Shown here one piece after another: positions 8,868 to 16,829 of a stretch of DNA of 64,000 nucleotides (positions are counted from its first letter, which is position 1; every line of letters starts with the position of its first letter). Position numbers and translations under genes: made by a program. Source of the stretch: Cryobacterium sp. PH31-O1 (GTDB lineage Bacteria > Actinomycetota > Actinomycetes > Actinomycetales > Microbacteriaceae); the NCBI RefSeq assembly GCF_030063455.1, contig NZ_JASITB010000006.1:62001-126000 (forward strand), written 5' to 3'. Below the pieces are notes generated by a model. It made no database searches. It saw only the letters and a program-made list of their open reading frames with translations, and was not told the origin of the DNA.

Positions 8868-9656
8868 TCAGCGGCCCATGAATTCGGCGGGGGTTCGGGT
8901 TAGGAAGGACTGCAGGCCGATGCGAGAGTCTTCGGTCGCCGTCAGGCGGGCCAGCGCGGGCTGCAGCGCTGCTTCAGCGGACGCCGCCCCCTCGCGCTGC
9001 GCCGAGCGCGCGTTGGCGAGCGTGGCCTGCACGGCGAGGGGCGCCTGGGCTGCGATTCTCCCGGCGAGTTCGAGCGCGCGGTCGAACTGGGCGCCGTCGG
9101 GCACGACCTCCTGCACGAGGCCGAGGCGGTGCGCCTCGGCGGTGTCGAACAGGTCGCCGGTGAGCAGCCAGCGCATGGCGTTACCCCAGCCGGCCGCGCG
9201 CGGAAAACGGATCGTGGCGCCGCCAAAGGGCAGAATACCCCGGGAGACCTCGATCTGCCCGAACCGGGTCGACTCGGCGGCGACCACGATGTCGCTCGCG
9301 AGCATGAGCTCGATGCCGAGGGTGAGGCAGGTGCCCTGCACGGCGATGACGACCGGTTTACTGAGGGACACGCCATCCACCTGCCACGGGTTGATGCCGC
9401 CCTCCGGCACCATCTCCAGCCCGTTCGGGCCGAGCCGGGGCCCGATGTCGGCGAGGTCGAGTCCGGCGGTGAAGTGCTCCCCGACCGCGTAGACCAGGCC
9501 CACCCGCAGTTCGGGGTCGCGGTCGAGCTCACCGTAGGCCAGCGCCAGCTGTTGCAACAGCGAGAAATCGGCCGCGTTGCGCTTCTCGGGCCGATTGAGC
9601 CCGATCAGCAGAATGTGGCCGCGACGTTCGGTGAGGATGCGGGGCTGGTCGGTCAT
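8868..9656 (-). CDS. Enoyl-CoA hydratase/isomerase (crotonase) family protein
   Basis: A 262-residue crotonase-fold protein acting on acyl-CoA thioesters, probably hydrating an enoyl-CoA. The oxyanion-hole segments GEHFTAGLDL (about residue 67) and QGTCLTLGIELMLASD are present. In the second catalytic segment, STRFGQIEVSRGILPFGG, the Glu pair of classical hydratases is only partly matched, so the exact reaction is open. ATG at 9656 has GGAGGCC upstream. It is convergent with the lipid kinase gene (9 bases) and lies 34 bases downstream of the arginase-family gene on the same strand. Confidence 0.88.
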   Translation of the reverse strand: MTDQPRILTERRGHILLIGLNRPEKRNAADFSLLQQLALAYGELDRDPELRVGLVYAVGEHFTAGLDLADIGPRLGPNGLEMVPEGGINPWQVDGVSLSKPVVIAVQGTCLTLGIELMLASDIVVAAESTRFGQIEVSRGILPFGGATIRFPRAAGWGNAMRWLLTGDLFDTAEAHRLGLVQEVVPDGAQFDRALELAGRIAAQAPLAVQATLANARSAQREGAASAEAALQPALARLTATEDSRIGLQSFLTRTPAEFMGR

Positions 9657-9690
9657 GGGGCCTCCATTGATCGGGGTGGCAAGATCGGGC

Positions 9691-10524
9691 TTAGCGCGTC
9701 AGCGCCCCGATAATGCGCAGAATGCTCGGCAGATCGTCGGTCGCCGCCTCGGGCGAAGCAGGCGCGAACCCGGTGATGGTCGCGCCGGCCACGGTGAACT
9801 CGGCGCGCAGCGCGGTGATCGCGCCGCCGAGATCGGCCACGCTCAGCCCGAACGGAATCAGGTCGCTGAGGCCCTCGAGCGCCGACGGGTCGAGCACATC
9901 CAGGTCGATGTGCACGAAAACATGCTTCGCGCCGGTGGCAGCGATCGCCGCGACGAGGGCGGCCGGATTGGCCAGCTCTGAGCACGATACGCTCACCAGA
10001 CCACGGTCGTTCAGCAGCACCTCTTCAGCGTCGTCGACGTCGCGAATCCCGGCGAGCACGACGTTCTCCAGCGGCACTGTACTCGTTGTGGCCAGGTCGA
10101 GTTCGGCTGGCCCTTCGCCGCTGATCGCACGCAACACCATGCCGCAGAATCCGCCTGATGGCGACGATTCTGGGGTGTGTAGGTCGGGGTGGGCATCGAA
10201 CCAGACCACGGCCAGGTCGCCCGGATGCGTGCGCGCCGCGTGTTCTACGGCGGCCAGCGCAATGCCACAGTCGCCGCCGATGGAGAGTGCCCAGTCGGTG
10301 GTGTCGTTCAGTACCTTGGTGTGGCGCTCGCGCACCACCTGAATCGCCGAGAACCGGTGCACCCCGGTATCGAGCGCATCACCGGCCTCGACGGGCACGT
10401 CGACCAGGCGGGTGGCAGAGAAGGGCAGGTCGCCCTGAATGGCCGCCGCCCCGTCGACCAGGCGCATCGCGCGCGGAGAAATCGAACCCTGCCACTGCGG
10501 CACTACAACGAAGGTGGGAGCCAT
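9691..10524 (-). CDS. Arginase/agmatinase-family protein with a variant metal ligand
   Basis: A 277-residue protein of the ureohydrolase fold, whose members hydrolyse guanidino groups (arginine, agmatine, formiminoglutamate) with two manganese ions. Metal-site motifs seen are DAHPDLHTPESS (Asp-His-Asp) and DLDVLDPS (Asp-Asp). The first canonical ligand motif GGDHS reads GGDCGI, so a Cys stands where the first histidine should be. This variant may be a subfamily trait. The start at 10524 is the first ATG of the frame. The substrate is not predictable, and no other arginine-catabolism gene lies nearby. Confidence 0.85.
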   Translation of the reverse strand: MAPTFVVVPQWQGSISPRAMRLVDGAAAIQGDLPFSATRLVDVPVEAGDALDTGVHRFSAIQVVRERHTKVLNDTTDWALSIGGDCGIALAAVEHAARTHPGDLAVVWFDAHPDLHTPESSPSGGFCGMVLRAISGEGPAELDLATTSTVPLENVVLAGIRDVDDAEEVLLNDRGLVSVSCSELANPAALVAAIAATGAKHVFVHIDLDVLDPSALEGLSDLIPFGLSVADLGGAITALRAEFTVAGATITGFAPASPEAATDDLPSILRIIGALTR

Positions 10525-10554
10525 ACCTCAGTATGGCGCAGCGACCGGGCAGGT

Positions 10555-10600
10555 CAGCATCCGCTTCGCCAGCAGCGAATTTCTTGCAAAGCGGATGCTG
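10555..10600. repeat. 12-bp perfect inverted repeat containing GCGGATGC on both arms
   Basis: CAGCATCCGCTT (10555-10566) and AAGCGGATGCTG (10589-10600) are exact reverse complements with a 22-base loop. It lies between the pspA stop (10642) and the arginase-family start (10524), both on the minus strand, so it could end pspA transcription. There is no T run, so a simple Rho-independent terminator is not certain. Confidence 0.8.
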
Positions 10601-10641
10601 GAACCCTCACTCCACGAAGGGGTCGGGTGTCGACTCGGCGA

Positions 10642-11373
10642 CTAGCCTTCGATGGCGGCGGTGTTGCCGGCCTTGAGGGCGGCGAGGCGAGCATCCACCT
10701 CGGTGAGCTCGCCGAGGTCGTCGAGGCTTTCGAACTGGGCGTCGAGGCTCGATGCGGCTAGTTCCTGGGCGCCGCGCACACGCGCTTCTTCACGACGGAT
10801 CTTGTCTTCGAAACGGTTGACCTCGCTCGTGGGATCCATCATGTCGATGCTCTTGACGGCGTCCATCACCTGCGCCTGCGCCTTGGCTGTCTTGGAGCGC
10901 GCGATCAGTTCGGCGCGCTTATTGGTGAGCTGCACCAGCTTCTCTTTCATGGCATTCAGGCCGGTCTTGAGCTGGTTGACGACCGCGGTCTGCGCCTGAA
11001 TCTGCGGTTCGGCGGTCTTCGCCTCGTTCTCGGAGGTGAGCTGGCGACCGAGCGCGACCTTGGCGAGGTTGTCGAACTTGTCGGCGTCAGCGGCATTGCC
11101 GACCAGGCGCAGCTGGTCGGCCTTGCGGCTCGCGGCGAGGGCCTTGTCACCCCACTCCACGGCGGCCTCCTGGTCTTCGCGGTGGTCGTCTTCGAGCAGG
11201 CGCAGGTTGCCGATGGTCTCGGCGATGGCGCTCTCGGCGTCGGAGATGCTGCTCGAGAAGTCGCGCACCATCTGGTCGAGCATTTTTGCCGGGTCTTCCG
11301 CCGAGTCGAGGATGGCGTTGATGTTCGCCTTCGCGAGCTGGGAAATACGGCCGAAGATGGACTGCTTGGTCAT
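10642..11373 (-). CDS. pspA: PspA/IM30 (Vipp1) family membrane-stress protein
   Basis: A 243-residue, largely helical coiled-coil protein of the PspA/IM30 family, which assembles on the inner membrane surface and protects it under stress. The N-terminal amphipathic helix FGRISQLAKANINAILDSAEDPAKML is followed by MVRDFSSSISDAESAIAE, alternating charged helices throughout and a C-terminal helix ending in VDARLAALKAGN. ATG at 11373 has AGAAGGGA upstream; the frame extending to 11550 is unlikely to be coding. No pspBC genes are present, as is usual in actinobacteria. Confidence 0.93.
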   Translation of the reverse strand: MTKQSIFGRISQLAKANINAILDSAEDPAKMLDQMVRDFSSSISDAESAIAETIGNLRLLEDDHREDQEAAVEWGDKALAASRKADQLRLVGNAADADKFDNLAKVALGRQLTSENEAKTAEPQIQAQTAVVNQLKTGLNAMKEKLVQLTNKRAELIARSKTAKAQAQVMDAVKSIDMMDPTSEVNRFEDKIRREEARVRGAQELAASSLDAQFESLDDLGELTEVDARLAALKAGNTAAIEG

Positions 11374-11593
11374 TCGGAGGTCCCTTCTGTAGGAGTGGTC
11401 CTGGCCCAAGAATTTCGCCAGGAAAGTGCGGGTATGTCCAAAGTTTAGGGTGACCGAGCCGCGCGAGTCTGGGAACCCGAAGAAATACCGATGATCAGCA
11501 TGTTGCCCAGTGTTACAGTGCCACTCGCATGCTCCATCCGCGCCACGCACAATTGATTCAGCACAGCAATTCGATACCGACGGGAGCTACGGC

Positions 11594-12358
11594 ATGAACG
11601 AAGAATTCACGAACCGGATGCTCGTCGTCGTCGAGGTCACCACGGCGCGTCCCGACCGCCCCGCCTATCACGCCAAGGTTCAGGTGCTCAATTCGCGTGT
11701 CGCGGCGGATGCCGAAACGGCCGGCTGGGCCGTCACCCGCATCGCCGCCGCCGACGTCTCACAGTCCGAACTGCTGCGCCGCACAGCGGATGCCGACGCC
11801 CTCGTCATCGTCGGCGGCGAAGATATCACCCCCCGCTTCTACGGCGGCAGCACCGGGTACGAGGGTGAGACGGCGCACTTCGCCACCGCCGACGAGGGCC
11901 AGCTCCTTCTCGTGCAGCGTGCCCTCGCTCTTGGAACTCCGCTGCTGGGTATCTGCCGCGGCCTGCAGATCATCAACGTCGCGCTTGGCGGCACCCTCGT
12001 GCAGCACATAGACGACGGCATCCACAAGAACATCGACGTGCCGATCGACCAGATCCTCTCCACCCACGACGTCAGGCTCGCCGCCGACAGCACTCTGGCG
12101 TCGAGCCTCGGCCGGATCGATATCTCGGTGCAAAGCGCGCACCACCAGATCGTCGACCGCCTCGGCGCCGGACTCGTTGCCGCAGCTCACGCCCCCGACG
12201 GTCTGATCGAAGCCCTCGAACACGAGAGCGCGCCGATCACCGGAGTGCAGTGGCACCCCGAAGCGCCGGAGTCCCCGGCCGATCAGCTCGCCCTGCTGCT
12301 GGCCGGCCTGGCCGCCCAGCACGACGCCCGCGTGCTCACCGAGTCCCTCGCCGCCTGA
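11594..12358 (+). CDS. Class I glutamine amidotransferase-like peptidase C26 (gamma-Glu-GABA hydrolase family)
   Basis: A 254-residue protein of the PuuD-like peptidase C26 family, which cleaves gamma-glutamyl bonds. The nucleophile elbow is GICRGLQIINVALGG with Cys at about residue 118, and the catalytic His and Glu are in GVQWHPEAPE near the C-terminus. The VIVGGEDITPRFYGG segment matches the PGGxDxxPxxYG region of this family. ATG at 11594 is preceded by GGGAGC; a second ATG lies nine codons on. It is monocistronic: divergent from pspA and followed by a repeat-rich gap. Confidence 0.9.
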   Translation: MNEEFTNRMLVVVEVTTARPDRPAYHAKVQVLNSRVAADAETAGWAVTRIAAADVSQSELLRRTADADALVIVGGEDITPRFYGGSTGYEGETAHFATADEGQLLLVQRALALGTPLLGICRGLQIINVALGGTLVQHIDDGIHKNIDVPIDQILSTHDVRLAADSTLASSLGRIDISVQSAHHQIVDRLGAGLVAAAHAPDGLIEALEHESAPITGVQWHPEAPESPADQLALLLAGLAAQHDARVLTESLAA

Positions 12359-12370
12359 CCGCCCGCGCCT

Positions 12371-12448
12371 CGCTCGCCCCTCGCGTTCCGCTCGCCCTCG
12401 CGTTCCGCTCGCCCCTCGCGTTCCGCTCGCCCTCGCGTTCCGCTCGCC
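12371..12448. repeat. GC-rich tandem repeat, alternating 18/17-bp units
   Basis: Four units built on CGCTCGCC(C)CTCGCGTTC follow one another, alternating between 18 and 17 bases (a 35-bp double unit repeated twice), with a partial fifth copy. The array starts about a dozen bases after the C26 peptidase stop. The units are adjacent without spacers, so this is a minisatellite-like array and not a CRISPR. Confidence 0.9.
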
Positions 12449-12450
12449 TG

Positions 12451-12470
12451 GACGGGGCCCGGGCCCCGTC
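12451..12470. repeat. Perfect 20-bp GC palindrome
   Basis: GACGGGGCCCGGGCCCCGTC reads identically on both strands, directly after the tandem array. It could act as a strong bidirectional transcription stop for the C26 peptidase gene or as a cruciform; no T run follows. Confidence 0.85.
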
Positions 12471-12597
12471 CACGGGCCCAGGATACAAACTGGGCCCCGG
12501 GTCATAGGGTGGGCCGGTCGCTCCGGAATACCAGCAGCGGATGCCCCGTTCCCGACGCGACCCGTTCTGCGGCTTCCCTGTGCCGAGCCGAACCGAG

Positions 12598-12725
12598 ACC
12601 GAAAAAGCCCCGGCACTTCTCGCCTGGGGGGAGGTGAGAAATATGCCGGGGCCAATCGTTGGAGTGGGGGAACTCCGTATGTAACGGTACGGGGGATGGC
12701 CTGAGAAGAGGCTGATAAAAACCGA
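12598..12725 (-). ncRNA. 6C small RNA
   Basis: The minus strand carries the hallmark of the actinobacterial 6C RNA: two hairpins with C-rich loops. Hairpin 1 is GGAGT-TCCCCC-ACTCC (12676 down to 12661). Hairpin 2 has an inner 9-bp stem (12617-12625 with 12632-12640, one G-U) around a CCCCCC loop (12626-12631) and an outer 9-bp stem (12607-12615 with 12644-12652), followed by TTTTT (12606-12602), so it doubles as the terminator. A -10-like TAGACT at 12737-12732 puts the 5' end near 12725. The 6C class is known in Streptomyces and Mycobacterium as a regulator linked to growth and DNA replication genes. Confidence 0.72.
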
Positions 12726-12789
12726 ACATGGAGTCTACCCCGGTGCGGGATGCGGTTCTCCCGGCTGGTTGGTTTGTTATGCATCCGTT

Positions 12790-13141
12790 GCAATGGCCAT
12801 CCCCTCGGCCTGCGGCGCGGTCAGCGCGATGGGGGCAATCGCCGGCTGCCTCGCCCTGGAGTGGACCAGGACGGCATCATGGCAGCGCCTGCCGAGAACG
12901 AGTCGTCGACTCTGGGGCCCGCTACCTGCCGGGCCTGGACCCCACGCCGTACGCTGAGACCACCTGCCTGTTCACCAATACGCCGACGGAGGACTTCATC
13001 ATCGACCGCGTTGACAATCTCACCCTGTTCTCGCCGCGCTCCGGCTGCGGTACCACGTTCGCGCCGATGATCGGCCAGCTCGCCGCCGACCTGGCAACCG
13101 GCGTCGGATCGGTGTGGCCACCGTTCCGGCGGCGTCCGTGA
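12790..13141 (+). pseudogene. Remnant of a SolA-like FAD-dependent amino-acid oxidase
   Basis: The frame from about 12880 to 13141 encodes YLPGLDPTPYAETTCLFTNT followed by DFIIDRVDNLTLFSPRSGCG and a TFAPMIGQLAADLATG ending. This matches the C-terminal FAD-binding end of sarcosine oxidase/N-methyltryptophan oxidase (SolA/MSOX) proteins, where the covalent-flavin Cys would be in the SPCSGHGFKF-type loop. Only about 85 of some 380 residues remain. Just upstream, short pieces in other frames (AMGAIAG; GVDQDG) resemble the N-terminal nucleotide-binding end, so a large internal deletion with frameshift is likely. Its TGA overlaps the ATG of the following hydrolase, a relic of operon coupling. Confidence 0.65.
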
Positions 13142-14415
13142 TGGTTTCCGTGCCCGCACACCCGTCGGCGGGCACTGCGGTACCCGCCGACACGGTCGCG
13201 GGGCTGCTGGCCGAGATCAGCCAGGTCGGCGCCGATCAGCACCGTGGTGGCTATTGGCGTGCGGTCTTCTCCACCGCCGAGTTCGACCTGCGCACCTGGT
13301 TTCTCGCCCACGCCGCCAAACGCGGGCTCGATGTCGAGACGGACCGTAACGGGGTCATCTGGGCCTGGTGGCACACGGCAGCCGGCGACACCGCCGACGC
13401 CGTCGTCACCGGCAGCCATCTCGACTCCGTCCCCGGCGGCGGAGCCTTCGACGGCCCGCTCGGGGTCGCCTCCGCGCTCGTCGCCCTGGATCTTCTGCAG
13501 GCCGAGGGAATTCGCCCCGCTCGCCCGCTCGCCATCGCGGTGTTTCCCGAGGAGGAAGGGTCACGATTTGGCGTGGCCTGCCTCGGCACCCGCGTGCTGA
13601 CGGGTGCGATGGACGTGGACCTCGCCCGCGCCCTGCGCGACCAGAACGGTGATACCTTCGCCGAGGTGGCCGCGAAAAGTGGCTTCGACCCGGCCCTTCT
13701 CGGACCCGACCCTGAGGCGCTCGCCCGGATCGGCACCTTCATTGAACTGCACGTCGAGCAGGGCCGTGAACTGATCGACCGCCACCAGCCGGTCGGCATC
13801 GGCTCGTCGATTCTCGGCCACGGTCGCTGGCGGCTGAGTGTCTCCGGCCAGGGCAACCATGCTGGCACGACGCTCATGACCGACCGGCACGACCCGATGA
13901 TCGCGGCGGCCGGAATCGTCATGGCCATCCGCGACACCGCCCGCGCGCACCCGGGGGCCAGGGCCACCGTCGGACGGCTCGAACCGGTGCCGGGAGGCAC
14001 CAACGTGATCGCCTCCCGGGTCGACCTGTGGCTCGACGCGCGGCACCCCGACGATGCGGTGACGGCATCCATTGTGGCCACCATTCTGGCCGAGGCCCGC
14101 CTGATTGCGGCCGCCGAGGGCTGCACGGTGCAGCTCACCGAAGAGTCGGTCAGCCGCACGGTCAGCTTCGACTCGGCCCTGCGCGATCACCTGAGCCTGC
14201 TGCTGCCGGATGCGCCGGTGCAAGACACCGGCGCCGGTCACGACGCGGGAATCCTCACGCAGTTCGTGCCGACCGCGATGTTGTTCGTGCGCAATCCCAC
14301 CGGGGTGTCGCACTCTCCCGAGGAATATGTCGAGGACGACGACGCCGAGGCCGGTGCTCGCGCCCTCGCCCGAGTACTGGCCGACCTGCTGGTGCCCGCC
14401 CCCGACACCCCGTGA
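13141..14415 (+). CDS. M20-family amidohydrolase (allantoate amidohydrolase / N-carbamoyl-amino-acid hydrolase type)
   Basis: A 424-residue zinc-dependent hydrolase that would release ammonia and CO2 from allantoate, ureidoglycolate or an N-carbamoyl amino acid. Metal-ligand motifs are GSHLDSVPGGGAFDGPLGV, FPEEEGSRFG, ELHVEQG and a C-terminal GVSHSPEEYV. The dimerisation-domain signature GQGNHAGTTLM carries the substrate-contact His. I choose the ATG at 13141, which overlaps the stop of the oxidase remnant (TGATG); a GTG nine codons upstream is an alternative. Association with an amino-acid oxidase relic suggests an old catabolic operon. Confidence 0.9.
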   Translation: MVSVPAHPSAGTAVPADTVAGLLAEISQVGADQHRGGYWRAVFSTAEFDLRTWFLAHAAKRGLDVETDRNGVIWAWWHTAAGDTADAVVTGSHLDSVPGGGAFDGPLGVASALVALDLLQAEGIRPARPLAIAVFPEEEGSRFGVACLGTRVLTGAMDVDLARALRDQNGDTFAEVAAKSGFDPALLGPDPEALARIGTFIELHVEQGRELIDRHQPVGIGSSILGHGRWRLSVSGQGNHAGTTLMTDRHDPMIAAAGIVMAIRDTARAHPGARATVGRLEPVPGGTNVIASRVDLWLDARHPDDAVTASIVATILAEARLIAAAEGCTVQLTEESVSRTVSFDSALRDHLSLLLPDAPVQDTGAGHDAGILTQFVPTAMLFVRNPTGVSHSPEEYVEDDDAEAGARALARVLADLLVPAPDTP

Positions 14416-14423
14416 TCGCACGC

Positions 14424-14520
14424 GAAAGCGGGCAAACGGTGACTTCAGTAGGGCTGAAGGATCCGTTTACCCGCTTTCAACGAGCAGACAGCTGGCATCA
14501 GTCGTTCGGGTCGACTGATG
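14424..14520. terminator. Two adjacent hairpins between convergent genes
   Basis: Hairpin A spans 14424-14478: GAAAGCGGG pairs with CCCGCTTTC, AAACGG with CCGTTT and CTTCAG with CTGAAG around a TAGGG loop, 21 bp in all with symmetric interruptions. Hairpin B spans 14496-14520: CATCAGTCG pairs with CGACTGATG around a 7-base loop. They sit between the rightward hydrolase and a leftward small gene and probably stop transcription from both sides; neither has a clear T run. Confidence 0.6.
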
Positions 14521-14531
14521 TCGTCAGTTGG

Positions 14532-14786
14532 TCAGGCGGCCTGGTGTTTGCCAGCGCCCACCACACTGCTGGAGTGGGTCCAGGCGAGCAGCTCGGCCTG
14601 GGCACGCCGACGGCTTGCGGCAGTCTGTTTGGGGGGTACCGGAACGGTCATTCGGGAGCCGGGGCAATCCTCGGTGGAGTTGGCCAGGGAGTGATAGGTC
14701 GCGAACCGGGTATCGGACGTGATCCACACCATTTGCTGGCATTCTGGGCACTCTGTCTGCAACATTTTCACGATTGTCCGTTCCAT
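14532..14786 (-). CDS. Small putative zinc-ribbon protein
   Basis: An 84-residue protein of unknown function. It contains CPECQQMVWITSD followed about 20 residues later by YHSLANSTEDCPG, so a CxxC pair plus His and Cys could bind one zinc ion. The rest is basic and polar and ends in SSVVGAGKHQAA. The start is uncertain: ATG at 14786 and ATG at 14765 are both possible and neither has a clear ribosome binding site; the frame stays open to 14906. It lies convergent to the amidohydrolase and upstream of nothing obvious, so context gives no function. Confidence 0.5.
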   Translation of the reverse strand: MERTIVKMLQTECPECQQMVWITSDTRFATYHSLANSTEDCPGSRMTVPVPPKQTAASRRRAQAELLAWTHSSSVVGAGKHQAA

Positions 14787-14902
14787 CGCCGACTCGGGTA
14801 ATCGGTTCGATAGCTCCAATGTAGTGGGGATAGACAGGTCGATGTCCTCCCCCTTCGTGGGGACAGCAGAAATCCCGAAACGGTGGTATTTTGCAGGCCG
14901 GA

Positions 14903-16768
14903 TCAACGACCAGCGGCGTACCCCTGAGCCCCGCGGGGATTGGCCGCCGCCTGCAGCAGCCCGGTTCGCGGGTCGCGGGTGACCGCCGACAGACGGCCGA
15001 GCGCCCAGTCACCGGCCCGGGTGATTCGGTGGCCGCGCTGCTCCAGTTCGGCGATGACCGCCTCGCCCAAGCGGTCCTCCACGACGGCGCCGCCAGGCTC
15101 CCAGGTGCGCGGCCAGAACGAGCCCGGAAATGAGGTGCTGTGAAAGGCGGGCGCATCGATCGCCTGCTGCGGGGTGTAGCCGCCGATGATCGTGCGCAGC
15201 AGGTAGAGCAACTGCCACTGGTCCTGCTGGTCGCCGCCGGGGGAGCCGAGCGCCGTCACCGCCCGCCCGTCCTTCAGTACGAGCGTGGGGGTGAGGGTCG
15301 TGCGCGGGCGCTTACCGCCCGTCAAAGCTGACGGCGCACCGGGCTCCAGCCAGGTCATCTGCAGGCGGGAGCCGAGACAGAACCCCAGCTCGGGAATGGT
15401 CGGTGACGACTGCAGCCAGCCGCCCGACGGCGTCGCCGAGATCATATTGCCCCAGCGATCGACGACGTCGATGTGGCAGGTGTCGCCACGAAGCTCGCCG
15501 GTCGAGAGCGTTTCGGGCTCGGTCTGGGTGTGTGCGGCGCGAGTCGGCGCGGCGACCGTCGGTTCACCGACCCCAGCGGATGCCCCCGCCCCCTGCCTCG
15601 CCAGCGCCTCGGTCGTGTACTCGGTGCGCAGCACCGGCAGGTAGGGGGAGCGCCCTGGCACGATGCCGGGGCGCAACTCGGGTGAGGACTGCTCGGTGAT
15701 GAGGGCCCGCCGGGTGGCCGCGTACTCGGCTGACAACAGGTAATTCAGCGGCACGTCGGCGTCGCCGTAGTAGGCCTCCCGGTCGGCGAAAGCGAGTTTC
15801 TGAGCCTCGAGGATGGTGTGTGCGCCGAGCGCGGTCGACGGGTCCAGCTCAGCGTCGCTGAATCCCTCGAGAATCATCAGGGTTTGCAGCAGCGCCGGCC
15901 CCTGGCCCCAGGCGCCGGTCTTGGCGATCGTGTGGCCGCGAAAAACCACGGTCGTGGCTTCCTCGATGCTCGCTTCGAACCCGGCGAGATCGGTCAGGGC
16001 TATCACGCCGGCATGGTCGGTGCCCGAGGAATGCCGGTGCGGTGCGCGTGCGAAATTAACGATGGCGCGGGCCACGAACCCCACCCGCCATTCCCTCCGG
16101 GCGGCGTCGATGCGCCCCTCGCGGGTGGCGGCGCCCGAGTCAGCGCTCGCCGCCAGCAGGCGGTCGAGGGTTTTCGCCCAAGCCGCATTGGTCACCAGGT
16201 CGCCCGCTCGCGGAAGGTGACCATTGGGCATCCACTGTGCGGCCGAGGTCGGCCAGTGCTCGGTGAACAGCGTCGCGACCGAGCCGATCGTCGCGACGAC
16301 CCGGCCCAAAATCGGATGCCCATCGCGTGCGTACCCGAGGGCGAAAGACACCACATCTGGCAGCTCCCAGGTGCCGTGATCGCGCAGCAGCACCAGCCAG
16401 GCGTCGACGGCGCCGGGGACGGCCGCCGCGAGTGCGCCCGATCCGGGAACCAGGTCGAGGCCTTCTGAACGGTAGTGGTCGATGGTGGCCGCCTGCGGGG
16501 CCGGGCCCTGCCCCATCATGACGCGCGGGGCATCCGGTTCACTCGCCGTGACGAAGACGCCGGTCATATCGCCGCCCGGTCCATTCAGATGCGGTTCAAC
16601 CACGTGCAAAACGAAAGCGCCAGCGACGGCCGCGTCGAAGGCATTGCCGCCACGCTCGAGCACGGCCTGAGCGCAGGCCGTTGCGAGCCAGTGCGTCGAG
16701 GCGGTCATGCCGAAGGTTCCCTGCAGGGTCGGACGGGTCGTGAAGGCGTTCGGAGCGGAATAGGTCAC
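14903..16768 (-). CDS. ggt: Gamma-glutamyltransferase family protein
   Basis: A protein of about 621 residues of the gamma-glutamyltransferase N-terminal-nucleophile family, which self-cleaves and transfers or hydrolyses gamma-glutamyl groups (glutathione and relatives). The autoprocessing site is the Thr in GDTCHIDVVDRWGNMISATP, which splits the chain into a large and a small subunit; PSGGWLQSSPTIPELG and GSPGGDQQDQWQ follow in the small subunit. I see no signal peptide, so a cytosolic role (glutathione-like or mycothiol-related turnover, or an acylase-like activity) is possible. The start is taken at GTG 16768 (VTYSAPNAF); the frame is open to 16810. Confidence 0.88.
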   Translation of the reverse strand: MTYSAPNAFTTRPTLQGTFGMTASTHWLATACAQAVLERGGNAFDAAVAGAFVLHVVEPHLNGPGGDMTGVFVTASEPDAPRVMMGQGPAPQAATIDHYRSEGLDLVPGSGALAAAVPGAVDAWLVLLRDHGTWELPDVVSFALGYARDGHPILGRVVATIGSVATLFTEHWPTSAAQWMPNGHLPRAGDLVTNAAWAKTLDRLLAASADSGAATREGRIDAARREWRVGFVARAIVNFARAPHRHSSGTDHAGVIALTDLAGFEASIEEATTVVFRGHTIAKTGAWGQGPALLQTLMILEGFSDAELDPSTALGAHTILEAQKLAFADREAYYGDADVPLNYLLSAEYAATRRALITEQSSPELRPGIVPGRSPYLPVLRTEYTTEALARQGAGASAGVGEPTVAAPTRAAHTQTEPETLSTGELRGDTCHIDVVDRWGNMISATPSGGWLQSSPTIPELGFCLGSRLQMTWLEPGAPSALTGGKRPRTTLTPTLVLKDGRAVTALGSPGGDQQDQWQLLYLLRTIIGGYTPQQAIDAPAFHSTSFPGSFWPRTWEPGGAVVEDRLGEAVIAELEQRGHRITRAGDWALGRLSAVTRDPRTGLLQAAANPRGAQGYAAGR

Positions 16769-16829
16769 CCGTCTAGCCTCGCACGACGGAGGGCGGGGCG
16801 CCGCTGGCACCGCGCCCTCCGGGGCGTTA

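Noticed and set aside
12371..12448. CRISPR array
   Set aside because: Units are adjacent and 17-18 bp long with no unique spacers and no cas genes.
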